A DNA stretch of 64,000 bases from Thermothielavioides terrestris NRRL 8126 (Eukaryota; Ascomycota; Sordariomycetes; Sordariales; Chaetomiaceae), in the NCBI RefSeq assembly GCF_000226115.1, contig NC_016457.1, forward strand, positions 8,494,001-8,558,000, given 5' to 3'. The notes under the pieces are model-generated. The model ran no database searches and was not told the DNA's origin. It saw only the letters and a program-made list of their open reading frames with translations. Positions within the stretch are counted from its first letter, which is position 1. Every line of letters starts with the position of its first letter. The position numbers were made by a program, and so were the translations under genes. Below, in pieces: positions 21,962 through 31,839 of this stretch.

Positions 21962-23884
21962 TCAGAAGAAGCTGAACCGCCCAGCCCCTCTCCTCCTGGT
22001 TTCTTCCACAACCGAGTTCTCCAGATGCGCCAGGTATCCCTCTTTGGAGCAGCCGTTTCCACACCCATACCAATTTCCGTTCCCAACCCCAAGGTCATTC
22101 TGACACGTGTTCAGCATCTCCCTCTTCTCGTGCTTCTCATTCCGCACATGCACACGACCGTGAACCTCTTCCCCACTTCCAGTCCCATTCGCACTCGCGT
22201 CCTTACCCCCCACAGCAGCATGCTCCAGGCCATGATGCCCCTGAGCGTAACCCATCAAACTCCGGCGCAGGCGCCTGACCAGTGCCCTGCCGCGTTTGCC
22301 GAATTCAACTTCTCCGCTGTTCCCATCCCCCTGCCCATCATTATCATGTCCCGTGTAAATGTAAGAAGCGCAATGTCCCTCCATAGAGCTGCTCCCCTCC
22401 CGCCTCCTACCACACGCAACCCCGCCGCCAACTCCCCCCGAACATTCCGGCGCCTGCGCACGCCCACAGCCATCCGCAACCCCCTCCGCAGCAGCAACCG
22501 ACTCATACCCATCACAACCCGCAGAAACGGCCAGCGAAAGCGACAGCTCCATGGGTGGCACCGCAAATCCCTCCGCGCCAGGGAGCAACCCGGCCCGCCG
22601 CGTCGCCCGCGCGTACCGCACGCGCCAGGCGCGCAGCGAGGCGCGTGCGGCCGGAGTGGTACACAGGCCATCGAGGCGCGCGAACACGTGCCGCGCAAGG
22701 GCATCTTCGTCTGCAGCGATGGCCATTGTGGTGGGCTTTTCGTCGGTAGGATTGTTAGCGCTGTTCAAGTGGTCGCAGAGGGTGTTCTGGGTGGCCTGGG
22801 GACTAAGGGGGTTGTTGGGGCTCGTGGCGGCCGGGTGGCGTTCGTGATCGGGTGGGTCCGGACTGATGTGAGCTTGGTTCGAGGGGGCTTGGTTGTGCGT
22901 GTGTGTGCTGCTGTTGTTGGTAGTGGTGGCAATGCTACTGGAGGGGTTGCTAGTGGTGATGGTCGGTGCGTGCTCCGGGATGGGGCTCACGCTCAGGTTG
23001 CTGTGCTGGACGGTGCTAGGCAGTTTAAAAGACAGGTTGTACGGGGAGTATGAAGGAGGATCTGTTGTGCGGTTGTAGGGCGTCGTCTGCAGGATGGCGC
23101 CGCTCGTAGCGGACTGCGAGATGCGGCTGGGGAGGCCAGCGGTGCTGGTCTCGCTGCTGGTGTTGGAGCTGTGCTTTCTCGTCTGAGCAAGCCTCGTGAC
23201 GGCGTAGGCCGATGTGGATGGGTTGTTCAATCTTTCGGCAGCAGTCTGCAGTTCTTGAGCGGAGCTATTCGCCGGGAGACATCCACGGGCAGCCTGGGCC
23301 TCGCAAATATGCGCGAGACGGTGCGGCTCCAGCAGCTCGTTGCGGAAGCGGTCGTGCATGGCCATGAAACGGCCGGCCCAGTACTCCGACGGCATTGCTG
23401 TGGTGATCGCTTTGGGGTTGTCGGGAAGGCGGGTGGTCGGTGATGCTCGGCCATGTTGGCTGTCGGATTTGACAGCGACCCGCGAGAGAGATTGGCAAGA
23501 GTTCTCCCTGGGGCAGACCAGGGTGCTCGATGCGGAAGATTCGCCACTGACATTGCGGCTGCTGTTCCCGCGGCTGGTGACGGACGAACGGGAGAAAGAC
23601 TGGGTAAGACTGGAGAGCACGGTAAACGTCCGTGACTTGGGAATCGCGGGCCGGGGCTGCGACGCTGCCGCATATCCTGACTTGGGCTCGTGTAGGTGGT
23701 CTCTATCGTTGCTGCTGTCACTGAAGAAGGACGAAGAACCCGAGTAGCGTTTGACAGGCGCGTGCCCGGGAAGGCAACCGATGGGTGGGCCATGGGCCGA
23801 GGCGGGTTCCCTCGCAATCAGTCCTCCGATGGGGCCATTCCTATTTCGGGCCCAGGCCGTGTGTTGGCTTCGACTTCTTCCCAT
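21962..23884 (-). CDS. conserved hypothetical fungal protein
   Basis: A continuous frame open from 24028 down to a stop at 21962. I place a plausible ATG at 23884 (MGRSRSQHTAWARNRN), about 640 aa, but the start is uncertain and the frame may begin in an upstream exon. Ordered segments are MPSEYWAGRFMAMHDRFRNE with LLEPHRLAHICEAQA (middle) and DEDALARHVFARLDGLC with RASLRAWRVRYARATRRAG (after mid-length). The rest is Ser/Thr/Pro-rich disorder followed by a Gly-rich C-terminus. I believe similar MPSEYWAGRFM proteins with RISQSATSGAIL-like motifs are common in Sordariales, but the function is unknown to me. No membrane segment or enzyme motif is seen. Confidence 0.62.
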   Translation of the reverse strand: MGRSRSQHTAWARNRNGPIGGLIAREPASAHGPPIGCLPGHAPVKRYSGSSSFFSDSSNDRDHLHEPKSGYAAASQPRPAIPKSRTFTVLSSLTQSFSRSSVTSRGNSSRNVSGESSASSTLVCPRENSCQSLSRVAVKSDSQHGRASPTTRLPDNPKAITTAMPSEYWAGRFMAMHDRFRNELLEPHRLAHICEAQAARGCLPANSSAQELQTAAERLNNPSTSAYAVTRLAQTRKHSSNTSSETSTAGLPSRISQSATSGAILQTTPYNRTTDPPSYSPYNLSFKLPSTVQHSNLSVSPIPEHAPTITTSNPSSSIATTTNNSSTHTHNQAPSNQAHISPDPPDHERHPAATSPNNPLSPQATQNTLCDHLNSANNPTDEKPTTMAIAADEDALARHVFARLDGLCTTPAARASLRAWRVRYARATRRAGLLPGAEGFAVPPMELSLSLAVSAGCDGYESVAAAEGVADGCGRAQAPECSGGVGGGVACGRRREGSSSMEGHCASYIYTGHDNDGQGDGNSGEVEFGKRGRALVRRLRRSLMGYAQGHHGLEHAAVGGKDASANGTGSGEEVHGRVHVRNEKHEKREMLNTCQNDLGVGNGNWYGCGNGCSKEGYLAHLENSVVEETRRRGAGRFSFF

Positions 23885-25064
23885 CTTCGACAGAGCAAGC
23901 CAGAGACCCGAGCGATGACAATCAATATCCTCAGCGGAACGACGGCAGCAGAGACCGTGATCCTCAAAGGGATGGTGGCAGCCACTGCCTCCAATACCCT
24001 GCGGGACTCGATAGCGAAGAGAAGCCACAGGCTCCAGATTCGCAAGAGGAGGCGATAGTTGTTTCTTAGCGAGAATATCAAGACCTCAATATCCGTCAGG
24101 ACAATCTTCCCGATCAAGCGAGCAGTTGCCAACAAGAGCACGCCAAAGGTGTAGGTGAGGGTGAAGACGACGTTGGCGATCACACCCGCGCCCAAATCGT
24201 CCGTCGTCAAACCGATGGAAGCTTGTCCGCTCGAGAACTCGATGGTCATTTCCTGGAACAATCGGGACCAGAGGCTCGCCGCCAAACTCCAGTCACTGTC
24301 CTGCGATCTTTCACTCATGACAGATTAGCGGCCGAAGGAGGAAGCGCGAGTTGATCAATGGTAAATTGCAGACTCGGGAAATTGACTGGGAATGCTAAGC
24401 GCTGTTCCTGAAGTCCGACCGCAGCAGGCGTAGTTGATATATACGGGAGCCGACTGGCAATCGGTGCATCGAGTGGGGGATTGCTCTGGTTGTCGGGGAT
24501 GCGTGTGCCGATGGGGACATACCTGGTACCTTCCTCGACGATCAGGTCCTGACAACGCTCAATCCACTCACTCAGTGCTTTTCGATAACATGGAACCGAC
24601 CAACAAACGGGAAAGTGCCGAGCACACGAGGTAGGAAGATGGTGAGGAAGTCGCAAATGCGCGGTGGCAGCTGCATCCGTTCGTTGCGGTTGCTAGGCAG
24701 CAGTTATGGCATTGATGCTTGACCGGGAAGGATGGAGGGTCGAAACGCTGGAAAGCACGCAGCGGAGGGCGGTCACGGTTGTCTTGCTCAACAGCAAGAG
24801 CGAGGCCCTTGAGATTTCCACGCGCCCGAGCCGAAGCAAGACATTTCGAACGCCGACGCTTAGCAAGCCCAGAAATGCAACAACCCCCAAAAATTCATGA
24901 TGAGAAACAAGCGCCAGCCCTTGATGTAACCGACAAACCCCAACAGACCCATCCAAGAAAATCCCCGCTCCTGCCGCGAATGACCACGCCGTTGAACCGT
25001 AACCGCTGCTCATACTGTCAGTGATTCCATCCGAACTCGTGGATTCTATCCAAACACGAACCAT
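23818..25064 (-). pseudogene. frame-broken coding region, membrane-protein-like (unresolved gene or pseudogene)
   Basis: Several protein-like segments lie in order on the minus strand but in changing frames. They are MGLLGFVGYIKGWRLFLIMN (~24951), then MQLPPRICDFLTIFLPRVLG (~24675) up to FHVIEK, then ALSEWIERCQDLIVEEGTRY ending in a stop at ~24315, then MSERSQDSDWSLAASLWSRL (24318-23818) with two or three hydrophobic segments (ANVVFTLTYTFGVLLLATAR). The FHVIEK to ALSEW step is a one-base shift at a run of four A. Some breaks may be introns, but I could not find a set that closes. The last segment overlaps the 5' part of the downstream hypothetical gene in another frame and might be its first exon. 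Confidence 0.35.
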
Positions 25065-25120
25065 CTGTTCCTCGCATCATAACGAGCCCGACATCAATAA
25101 CACCCACGCGAGAGGTGACG

Positions 25121-26227
25121 TCAGTTGCGCAACTCGGGGTCCTGTTCCCAGCCCTGGATCTTGAACTGGAATGACTGGTCTCCCTCCCCGCGCGGAATGG
25201 GATTCCCGTTGCAGTCCCAAAGGGCGCGCTCGATGTAGGTGACGTTGCCGTCCCAGTCGACGAGGATGACGGTCTGCCGCTGGGTGCCGTAGAGGCCCTT
25301 CTCGAACCCGTTGGGTTGCGCGTCCGGCCGCTCCACCATCGTCAGCGCCTCGTCGCCGGGCGAGTGGTTGCCCGTCTGCCGCAGGTTGCCGTTGCCGCGC
25401 CGTTGCGCCTCGCTCATCTCGTGCTGGTGGGCCCGGCCGCCGAAGGCTGGGATGAAGATGGAATCCTTCGAGTGCGAAAGGCCCTCCTCGAGATCGATGG
25501 TGTGATCGGACGGGAATTTGTCCACGTCCAGGATGTTGAAAAGCGAGGCCACAAATTCCTCCTGGCTCGCACCTTCGCCGGCAGCGGCGACGGCGTCGCG
25601 CAACAAGTCGGTCCCGTCGCGGATCTTGGGCCACAGGTTGTTCCTGTCGTCCCCGCTCGGGTCGACGTAAATGGTGTTGCTGAGCCCTTGGACGGACCCA
25701 CGCTCGCCGCAAATCCAGGGGACGTGGCCGGCGTGGTCGCAGCGGTTGGAGATGATGGCGAGCGGCTCGATGTTTTTGCCCTTCGCTCTCCGTAGCTTGC
25801 CGCAGACCAGCGAGAAGCCACCCACGCCCTTGACCCCGCCGTTGTGCAGCATGCGATGCACGAACTGCTCCGTCGACTCGGCCGGGTCCGCCGCGAGCCA
25901 CGCCGTCACCATGCCGCCGCGGCTTCGCTGGCCAGCCACGGGGTGAGCCGCATCGTGCGTGTCGGACTCGCGGTAGTTGGTGAGCACGGCGAAGTTGCCG
26001 CCCTCGGTGATGCCCAACCAGGTCCCCCGTTCGGCGCGGTAAAGGTCCCGGCTGGAAAGCACGTTGACTTCGCCCGTCCTCTTCGCTCCGCCGTCCGGCC
26101 CTTGCGACTCGACCTTGGCGGTCCACCAGTGAGGGCGGCTTGTCGGCCGCAGGATGTACTCGTCACGGTTGTCGAGCACGACCAGAGCGTATTTGGGATG
26201 CGCCGTCGTTAAGAGGACGATGCACAT
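25121..26227 (-). CDS. TANGO2/NRDE family protein
   Basis: Single exon, 368 aa. The start MCIVLLTTAHPKYALVVLDN with NRDEY is the diagnostic N-terminus of the NRDE/TANGO2 family (N-terminal Cys after Met, then the NRDE motif at about residues 20-23). TSRPHWW, RDLYRAERGTWLGI, GNFAVLTNYRE and ISNRCDHAGHV are further conserved blocks. TQRQTVILVDWDGNVTYIER closes the domain. The exposed Cys2 is as expected for an Ntn-hydrolase-like fold. Human TANGO2 has been linked to Golgi organisation, lipid homeostasis and haem mobilisation. The biochemical role in fungi is unsettled. No signal peptide or membrane segment is visible. Confidence 0.9.
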   Translation of the reverse strand: MCIVLLTTAHPKYALVVLDNRDEYILRPTSRPHWWTAKVESQGPDGGAKRTGEVNVLSSRDLYRAERGTWLGITEGGNFAVLTNYRESDTHDAAHPVAGQRSRGGMVTAWLAADPAESTEQFVHRMLHNGGVKGVGGFSLVCGKLRRAKGKNIEPLAIISNRCDHAGHVPWICGERGSVQGLSNTIYVDPSGDDRNNLWPKIRDGTDLLRDAVAAAGEGASQEEFVASLFNILDVDKFPSDHTIDLEEGLSHSKDSIFIPAFGGRAHQHEMSEAQRRGNGNLRQTGNHSPGDEALTMVERPDAQPNGFEKGLYGTQRQTVILVDWDGNVTYIERALWDCNGNPIPRGEGDQSFQFKIQGWEQDPELRN

Positions 26228-27268
26228 CTTGGATATCTGAGATGATTCTTTCTTGTATGAGGTGTGGATGCGCCGAGGGGAGGTGAGAGGGCAGCAGAGC
26301 TTGCAGTTTATAGTCGGGCCACCCGGGTCACTTCCAGCTCCGCGCTCCCAGCTCCCAAGCTTCCAGGATGTGCTGTTGGCGACTCGCTAGCGTCATTCTA
26401 GACAACTCAGTCCATCACCTGACAACGCACCAGCATGTGGATGTGGGCGGTGGAAGCAGCATCGGGCTGCACGGTTGGCATCTGCGGGTCACGACCGGAT
26501 GTCGACGTTGCGCTTGTGGCAGGAAGACGGTTCCGGACCAACCATGGTGCGTGCAGAGACGAAAAGCAGATTCAAGTCCGCCCCCGGATTTTCGTCAGGC
26601 GGGAAAAGAACAGCACAGACCGCGGGCTCCACCGACGTCCTGGCAGGGCTGGGTCGGACGGACTGTGGGGCGCTCGACTGTTTGGTGACGTCCAAGCCAC
26701 CCCAGGGTTGTGGAATACTTGTCTGTGTAAGACGCTGTTCAAGTGCGAGACGCGAGGGATCATGTGAGTGATGGAATGAGCCGTGAGAGAATGACCTGTC
26801 AATCTGTCCCCCCGTCATCAACTATCGACCGGGAGAGGCGACGCAGGAACGTGATCTGCTGTCGGAGGCGAGCAGCACACCTGTCATCAGCTATCGACCG
26901 GGAGAGGCGACGCAGGAACGTGATCCATTGCACACCCTACAGAAGGCCCGCTGTCGGAGGCAAACAGCACACACAAGCAGCTGCAGAATATGACCCACAT
27001 TTTTGCCAGCGATTCAGGCGGCCTGACCGCTCAGCGAAACCTGGAACGCCACCCGGCCTGGATGCGGCAGAAGAGCGGTGTCTCGGCCAGCAGAGCTGCC
27101 TTCATCGGCCCTGCATTTCATGAACCTAGGTGGCATTTTGAAGTAAGAAGATGGCAAGGCATGGTAGCTGTCAAGAAGACGCCCCGGACATCGCTACGGT
27201 CGAGGCTGGATTCATCGTTAACTGGCCCCTCCTTGCCATCGGGCAAGACAAAGGGTAAAGCTAGAGGT
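26228..27268. other. intergenic region with short tandem duplication
   Basis: About 1.04 kb upstream of the TANGO2-like gene. A ~42-bp segment is duplicated with 69-bp spacing (from 26815 and 26884; tatcgaccgggagaggcgac is common to both). The open frames show no motif. Confidence 0.45.
26815..26926. repeat. tandem duplication, 69-bp period
   Basis: The segment starting tcatcaactatcgaccggga at 26815 recurs at 26884 with one substitution (a to g) across ~42 bp. The two copies are separated by a unique ~27-bp spacer. A third partial echo (cgctgtcggaggcaaacagc versus tgctgtcggaggcgagcagc) lies just downstream at ~26949. Confidence 0.7.
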
Positions 27269-27270
27269 TA

Positions 27271-27650
27271 TAGAGGTCCCGCCAAGACTAATTTCGGCCA
27301 ATTGTCGGCAATGTTTTTACAGCGTCAGTACCCCGCCAAGACCGCCAAGGGGTTTGCACTATCGCCACGGGTTAGCTACAGGTTAGTTCGCCGGGGGTAC
27401 GGGGGGCGGCGCCAACCCCCCGCTAGTTAGGATTTGGGTTAAGGTTAGGGTGAGGGTCAAGGTTAGGGTACGGGTTAACTTCGTTTTCTTTTTTTTCGAT
27501 TTGGTTGAGGTTTAGTAAAGTTGTTGCTACGAGTCTTCGCGATTGTACATTGTCGATGTTGCTCTAAGTCGTCGCGGCCCCGCTCACCCCGTGGCGATTG
27601 TAAATACTTGTAAGCGGCAACCTCCGAAATTAGTCTTGGCGGGACCTCTA
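27271..27650. mobile_element. TA-flanked miniature element, copy 1 (380 bp)
   Basis: Terminal inverted repeats start AGAGGTCCCGCCAAGACTAA and run ~28 bp; the right end is the reverse complement. TA dinucleotides flank it at 27269-27270 and 27651-27652. The interior has telomere-like ggttagggt motifs near 27440-27475 next to an oligo-T stretch, and no coding capacity. It belongs to one family with the copies at 37703 and 38162 and is the least mutated of the three. Confidence 0.85.
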
Positions 27651-27652
27651 TA

Positions 27653-28022
27653 ACCACGACCAGGGTAAACGTTTGGAACCCTTGTGTGACGTACTGCGCA
27701 TCCATATGGCTGTTTGGCGCTGTTTGACCAATCAACTGCAGCCGTGTTCCCTTCCCCTGAAACCTCCTGTTAGTGTTAAAGCACTGCGGGGTCAACAACT
27801 GCAATTGAGTTCCAGGCGGGGTGCCGGGGTGCCGACGAAAAAAATCTTCGGTTGACTCACCCACGCTGCTCGGCGGGGCAGAGGTGACAAAAAGAGGGAA
27901 CTATTTCAGCGACTTCGGGAAGCGGCCGTTAGCAGAACCGCCACTGCTTTTCCACATTGCGTCTTGCACCTCCCGTTTTAACGATCCGCTCCTGCAAACA
28001 ACACACCAGTCAGATACACATC
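27653..28022. other. promoter region of homocitrate synthase
   Basis: 370 bp between the miniature element and the start codon of the homocitrate synthase gene. The element therefore sits inside the upstream region of a lysine biosynthesis gene. No specific control site is claimed. Confidence 0.45.
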
Positions 28023-30422
28023 ATGGGCGGCACAGAAGGCGCGAATGCTGCCAATGGCACCAGTGGTGTCTCGAACGGGGTATGTCGTTCCCGCTCTGGC
28101 ATTGGGCTCCCTTATCATCTTATCTTTCACGGCATCAACCCTCTGCCCACATTGGGTGCCGCCGCCGTAGTGCTGTGTGTCACGATGCTCATATCTTGCG
28201 GCCACAGGGTGCCAATTTCCGGTCGAGCCCCTACCAGCCCGTCGGCGACTTCCTCTCCAATGTCGGCAGTTTCAAGATCATCGAGTCGACCCTGCGAGGT
28301 CCGTAACCGGCCTTGTTGCGTTGCACAGCCCGTCGTTCGCTAACTGGTCCCAGAGGGTGAGCAATTCGCCAATGCCTACTTCGACACCGAGACCAAGATC
28401 AAGATGTCAGTATCTCCGACCTTTGAACCGTTCCTCAACCTTGGAGATCTGTTGGCTGACGTTTTTCTCTTTGCTTTCCACAGTGCCAAGGGTACGATGC
28501 CGCTGCCCCGCTTCCATACTCTCGATTCCCGCCACTGACCCCAACCCGCTATGCAGCCCTCGATGCCTTCGGCGTCGACTACATCGAGTTGACCTCGCCT
28601 GCTGCTTCCGAGCAGTCGCGCAGGGACTGCGAAGCGATTTGCAAGCTCGGCCTGAAGGTGCGCCCCCCTTTCAACGTGTTCTCGAGCGCACAAGATTGCC
28701 GACTAACAGCCCGCATAGGCCAAGATCCTGACACGTGAGTAATCGCCGACCTCGGCGGTGTCGCTGACAAACACCGACTAACGCCCCACAAGACGTCCGC
28801 TGCGACATGCGTGATGCCAAGCTCGCTGTCGAGACTGGCGTGGACGGCCTCGACGTCGTCATTGGCACGTCGAGCTTCCTCCGGGAGCACAGCCATGGCA
28901 AGGACATGGCCTACATCGAGAAGACGGCGATCGAGGTGATTGAGTACATCAAGTCTAAGGGGCTTGAAGTCCGGTGTGAGTCCATACGGAGCCTTTGTCT
29001 TCCCCTCCCGCACAACATCACTCCGCAATGACCGATGTCCACCCGTTGCCCGGCTTGACGACCCATACGAGATTCTCGACGGATCCCCGAACAGCTCGTG
29101 GTGGCCGGATCAGGGGCGGGCGACATCATGCCCAAGACGACAAGGATGTCGTCAAAAGAAGACAAGGGCGCCCTTTGCTTTCAAGATCCTGGCGGCCGCG
29201 AGCAAACCATGCCTCCACGCTCACCCCTGTTTCACGCATGCATCGTGAGCCATAGGTTTGGGATATTGGTACTGACTGCTAGCAGTCTCGAGCGAAGACT
29301 CCTTCCGGTCCGACCTGGTTGACCTCCTGTCTTTGTACAGGGCGGTCGACAAGGTGGGAGTGAACCGTGTGGGTATTGCTGATACCGTCGGCTGCGCTAC
29401 TCCCAGACAGGTCTACGATGTATGTACCACATTGAGAGCGCGCCCCCTCCAAACACACAGACACCATGCTGACGCTGTCGAATAGCTTGTCCGGACGCTG
29501 AGAGGCGTTGTTTGTATGTCTACTGGAATTGCTGTGATGGGCTTCTCTTACTGACGCGCATAGCCTGCGATATCGAGACACACTTCCACAACGACACGGG
29601 CTGCAGCATCGCCAACGCGTAAGCTTCTCGGCGGCTTCCGTCCCGTGCTGCAGTTGCTGACTTCCGATAGGTACTGCGCCCTGGAAGCAGGTGCTACCCA
29701 TATCGATACCAGCGTGCTCGGCAGTAGGTGACATCCAGCCTGCACTCCATGGTGGAAATGAGCTAACAGGCTTGCACAGTTGGTGAGCGCAACGGTATCA
29801 CCCCTCTTGGCGGCCTCCTGGCGCGCATGGTCGTGACCAGCCCGGAGTATGTCAAGAACAAGTACAAGCTCCACATGCTCAAGGAGGTCTGTTGCGCAGC
29901 TGAACGAACATTTTTGAGTTCTGCTGACTCGCCGCAGATTGAGGATATGGTTGCCGAGGCTGTCGAGGTGAACACTCCGTTCAATAACCCCATCACGGGT
30001 TTCTGCGCCTTCACCCACAAGGCTGGTATCCACGCCAAGGCCATCCTCAACAACCCCAGCACGTACGAGATCCTTAACCCGGCCGACTTCGGTTTGACCC
30101 GCTACGTCCACTTTGCGTCGCGCCTGACGGGCTGGAACGCCGTCAAGACAAGAGTTGGGCAGCTTGGTCTGGAAATGACGGATGAGCAAGTCAAGGAAGT
30201 GTATGTGGTGGCGCCTGGCCCCGGCGGAACAAAGCCTGAAACTGACACTGTCACTCCAGTACTGCCAAGATTAAGGCTCTGGCTGATGTGCGGCCGATTG
30301 CCATTGACGATGCCGACTCGATTATCCGCGGTTTCCATCTGAGCCTGCACAAGCAGGACGGCCCGGCGCCGCCGGTCGAGGTGCGAAACGGGGAACCGGT
30401 CGAGCTGTCGAATGGGCAATAA
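28023..30422 (+). CDS. LYS20: homocitrate synthase (alpha-aminoadipate lysine pathway)
   Basis: Fourteen exons: 28023-28079, 28208-28298, 28354-28405, 28484-28491 (8 nt), 28557-28657, 28719-28734 (16 nt), 28793-28975, 29286-29419, 29486-29513, 29564-29618, 29671-29723, 29780-29886, 29938-30200 and 30260-30422. All introns are GT..AG and the frame closes to 436 aa. The TIM-barrel DRE-metallolyase signature is [42 protein letters not shown] (metal-binding HxH) and [13 protein letters not shown] follow. The C-terminal subdomain has [20 protein letters not shown]. It condenses acetyl-CoA and 2-oxoglutarate, the first committed and lysine-inhibited step of fungal lysine synthesis. The 8-nt exon is notable. 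LYS20 versus LYS21 cannot be told apart here. Confidence 0.96.
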
Positions 30423-31839
30423 GCTGCCCGCAGCGCGCTGGATTGTACGAGGAGGATTCGATTTGTCGTTAGGCCACATCATCATTCGGAGTTTGATTGA
30501 CCGTCAAGGGGAAAGGGCGATCTTCTTTTCGTTCAATGGTTGCGCATGTTGCACCCGATCTGGAGCAACTAAAAAGTTCTGCATGGGGAGATCAAAAACT
30601 ACAAAAGAAGGGGCAAGCATTGTTTGATTCAAATCTTGCTGGTACGCCACTTGATGGGAAGTCCTCTTGGGCAGTCCCCTTGGGCAGTTCGAAGCTGAGC
30701 AGGGCGATGTTCACCACCTCAGCATCCGGCCGGCCAATGAGAGAAGGCATAACGTTACGCTCCGGCTTTAGAGCAATGGCACCACCAGGCAGGGACGTCA
30801 TTGTGCATATGTTCCGTGCTGGGATGCCGTCAACACAGCCAGGAGACTTGTTGGGAAGCGTGAGGAACTGGTGCTGGTTTCTGTTCCCTTCTGTTGGGAC
30901 GTAGGCTGGGATGTGGTACGGCGCCTGATGCTCGCCTGGCCACAACAAAGTCGAGTACTCCGTACACAGTCAAGCTTACACAGCCGGCGGCTCGAGAGCC
31001 TCCGCAGCGTATCGTTGAGCTGATAGACAGCAGACACTGTCGAGAGGGTACCATATTGGCGAAATCGGATCATATCTGCCCACTGGATGTGACAAAAAGT
31101 CCGATTCGGAATCTTAGTAAGAACAACAGTGGGAAACCGCAACGCATGTTATTATGCCCTTGGCGCTTCAGGGCTGCGTTGGGGCATCGAGATCCTCGAG
31201 ATGTTTGGCAGGGTAGAAGGACACAGGGGCACGGCTCAGGGCCAGGGGCGCAAGAAATGTCCGTGCGGTGTATCACCGGGTCGGAACGCCAAACAAGTGC
31301 AACGTTGGGCTTCGGTAGGCCTGAGATTCGATGACTGCCCGAGTCGATCTTCATGTTCCTTAGCGATACGAATACCAAAGCCTCGTCTGTGTTGCAGGCA
31401 GCAGAGGGTGCGCCAAGGAAGCAAGGCGACTCACCTAGCGCCCTGTCCGGCGCTGGGTCAAGGTTTGGCTCAGCCTTTCACAGTGCGCAGTAGCTAATCG
31501 GGACGCCAAGCCCACGAACCCCTGCCCAATCTCGGCCCAGCAGAAACCCGTCATGTCGTCATCGGCCAACATCTTGGACTGGCAACCGCGGAGGAACCCT
31601 GTCTGGCCTGATAACCCCTCGTCTCGTCTCTCACCAGGACCATCTGAACACCCGTCTGCGACGCCAACAACTACAACAATAAAAGCAATCCATCCAAGCC
31701 ATCCATCTTCAGACTCGCGACCTGCCAAAACGCTCAACAACCCTTACGCCGCCCACCAACCTCACCCGATCCCCAGCTCCAAGCCAGAGCCAGAACCAGC
31801 CTTTCTTCCCGCCGACCCACGACTCCCCTCTCTTTCCCG
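30423..31839. other. intergenic region
   Basis: 1.4 kb between the homocitrate synthase stop and the RS-rich gene. Open frames lack motifs. The last ~280 bp (from ~31553) is C/A-rich and probably the promoter and 5' UTR of the next gene. Confidence 0.45.

Noticed and set aside
22025..23053. 342-codon + strand frame
   Set aside because: Antisense of the conserved hypothetical protein. The minus strand carries the ordered MPSEYWAGRFM segment.
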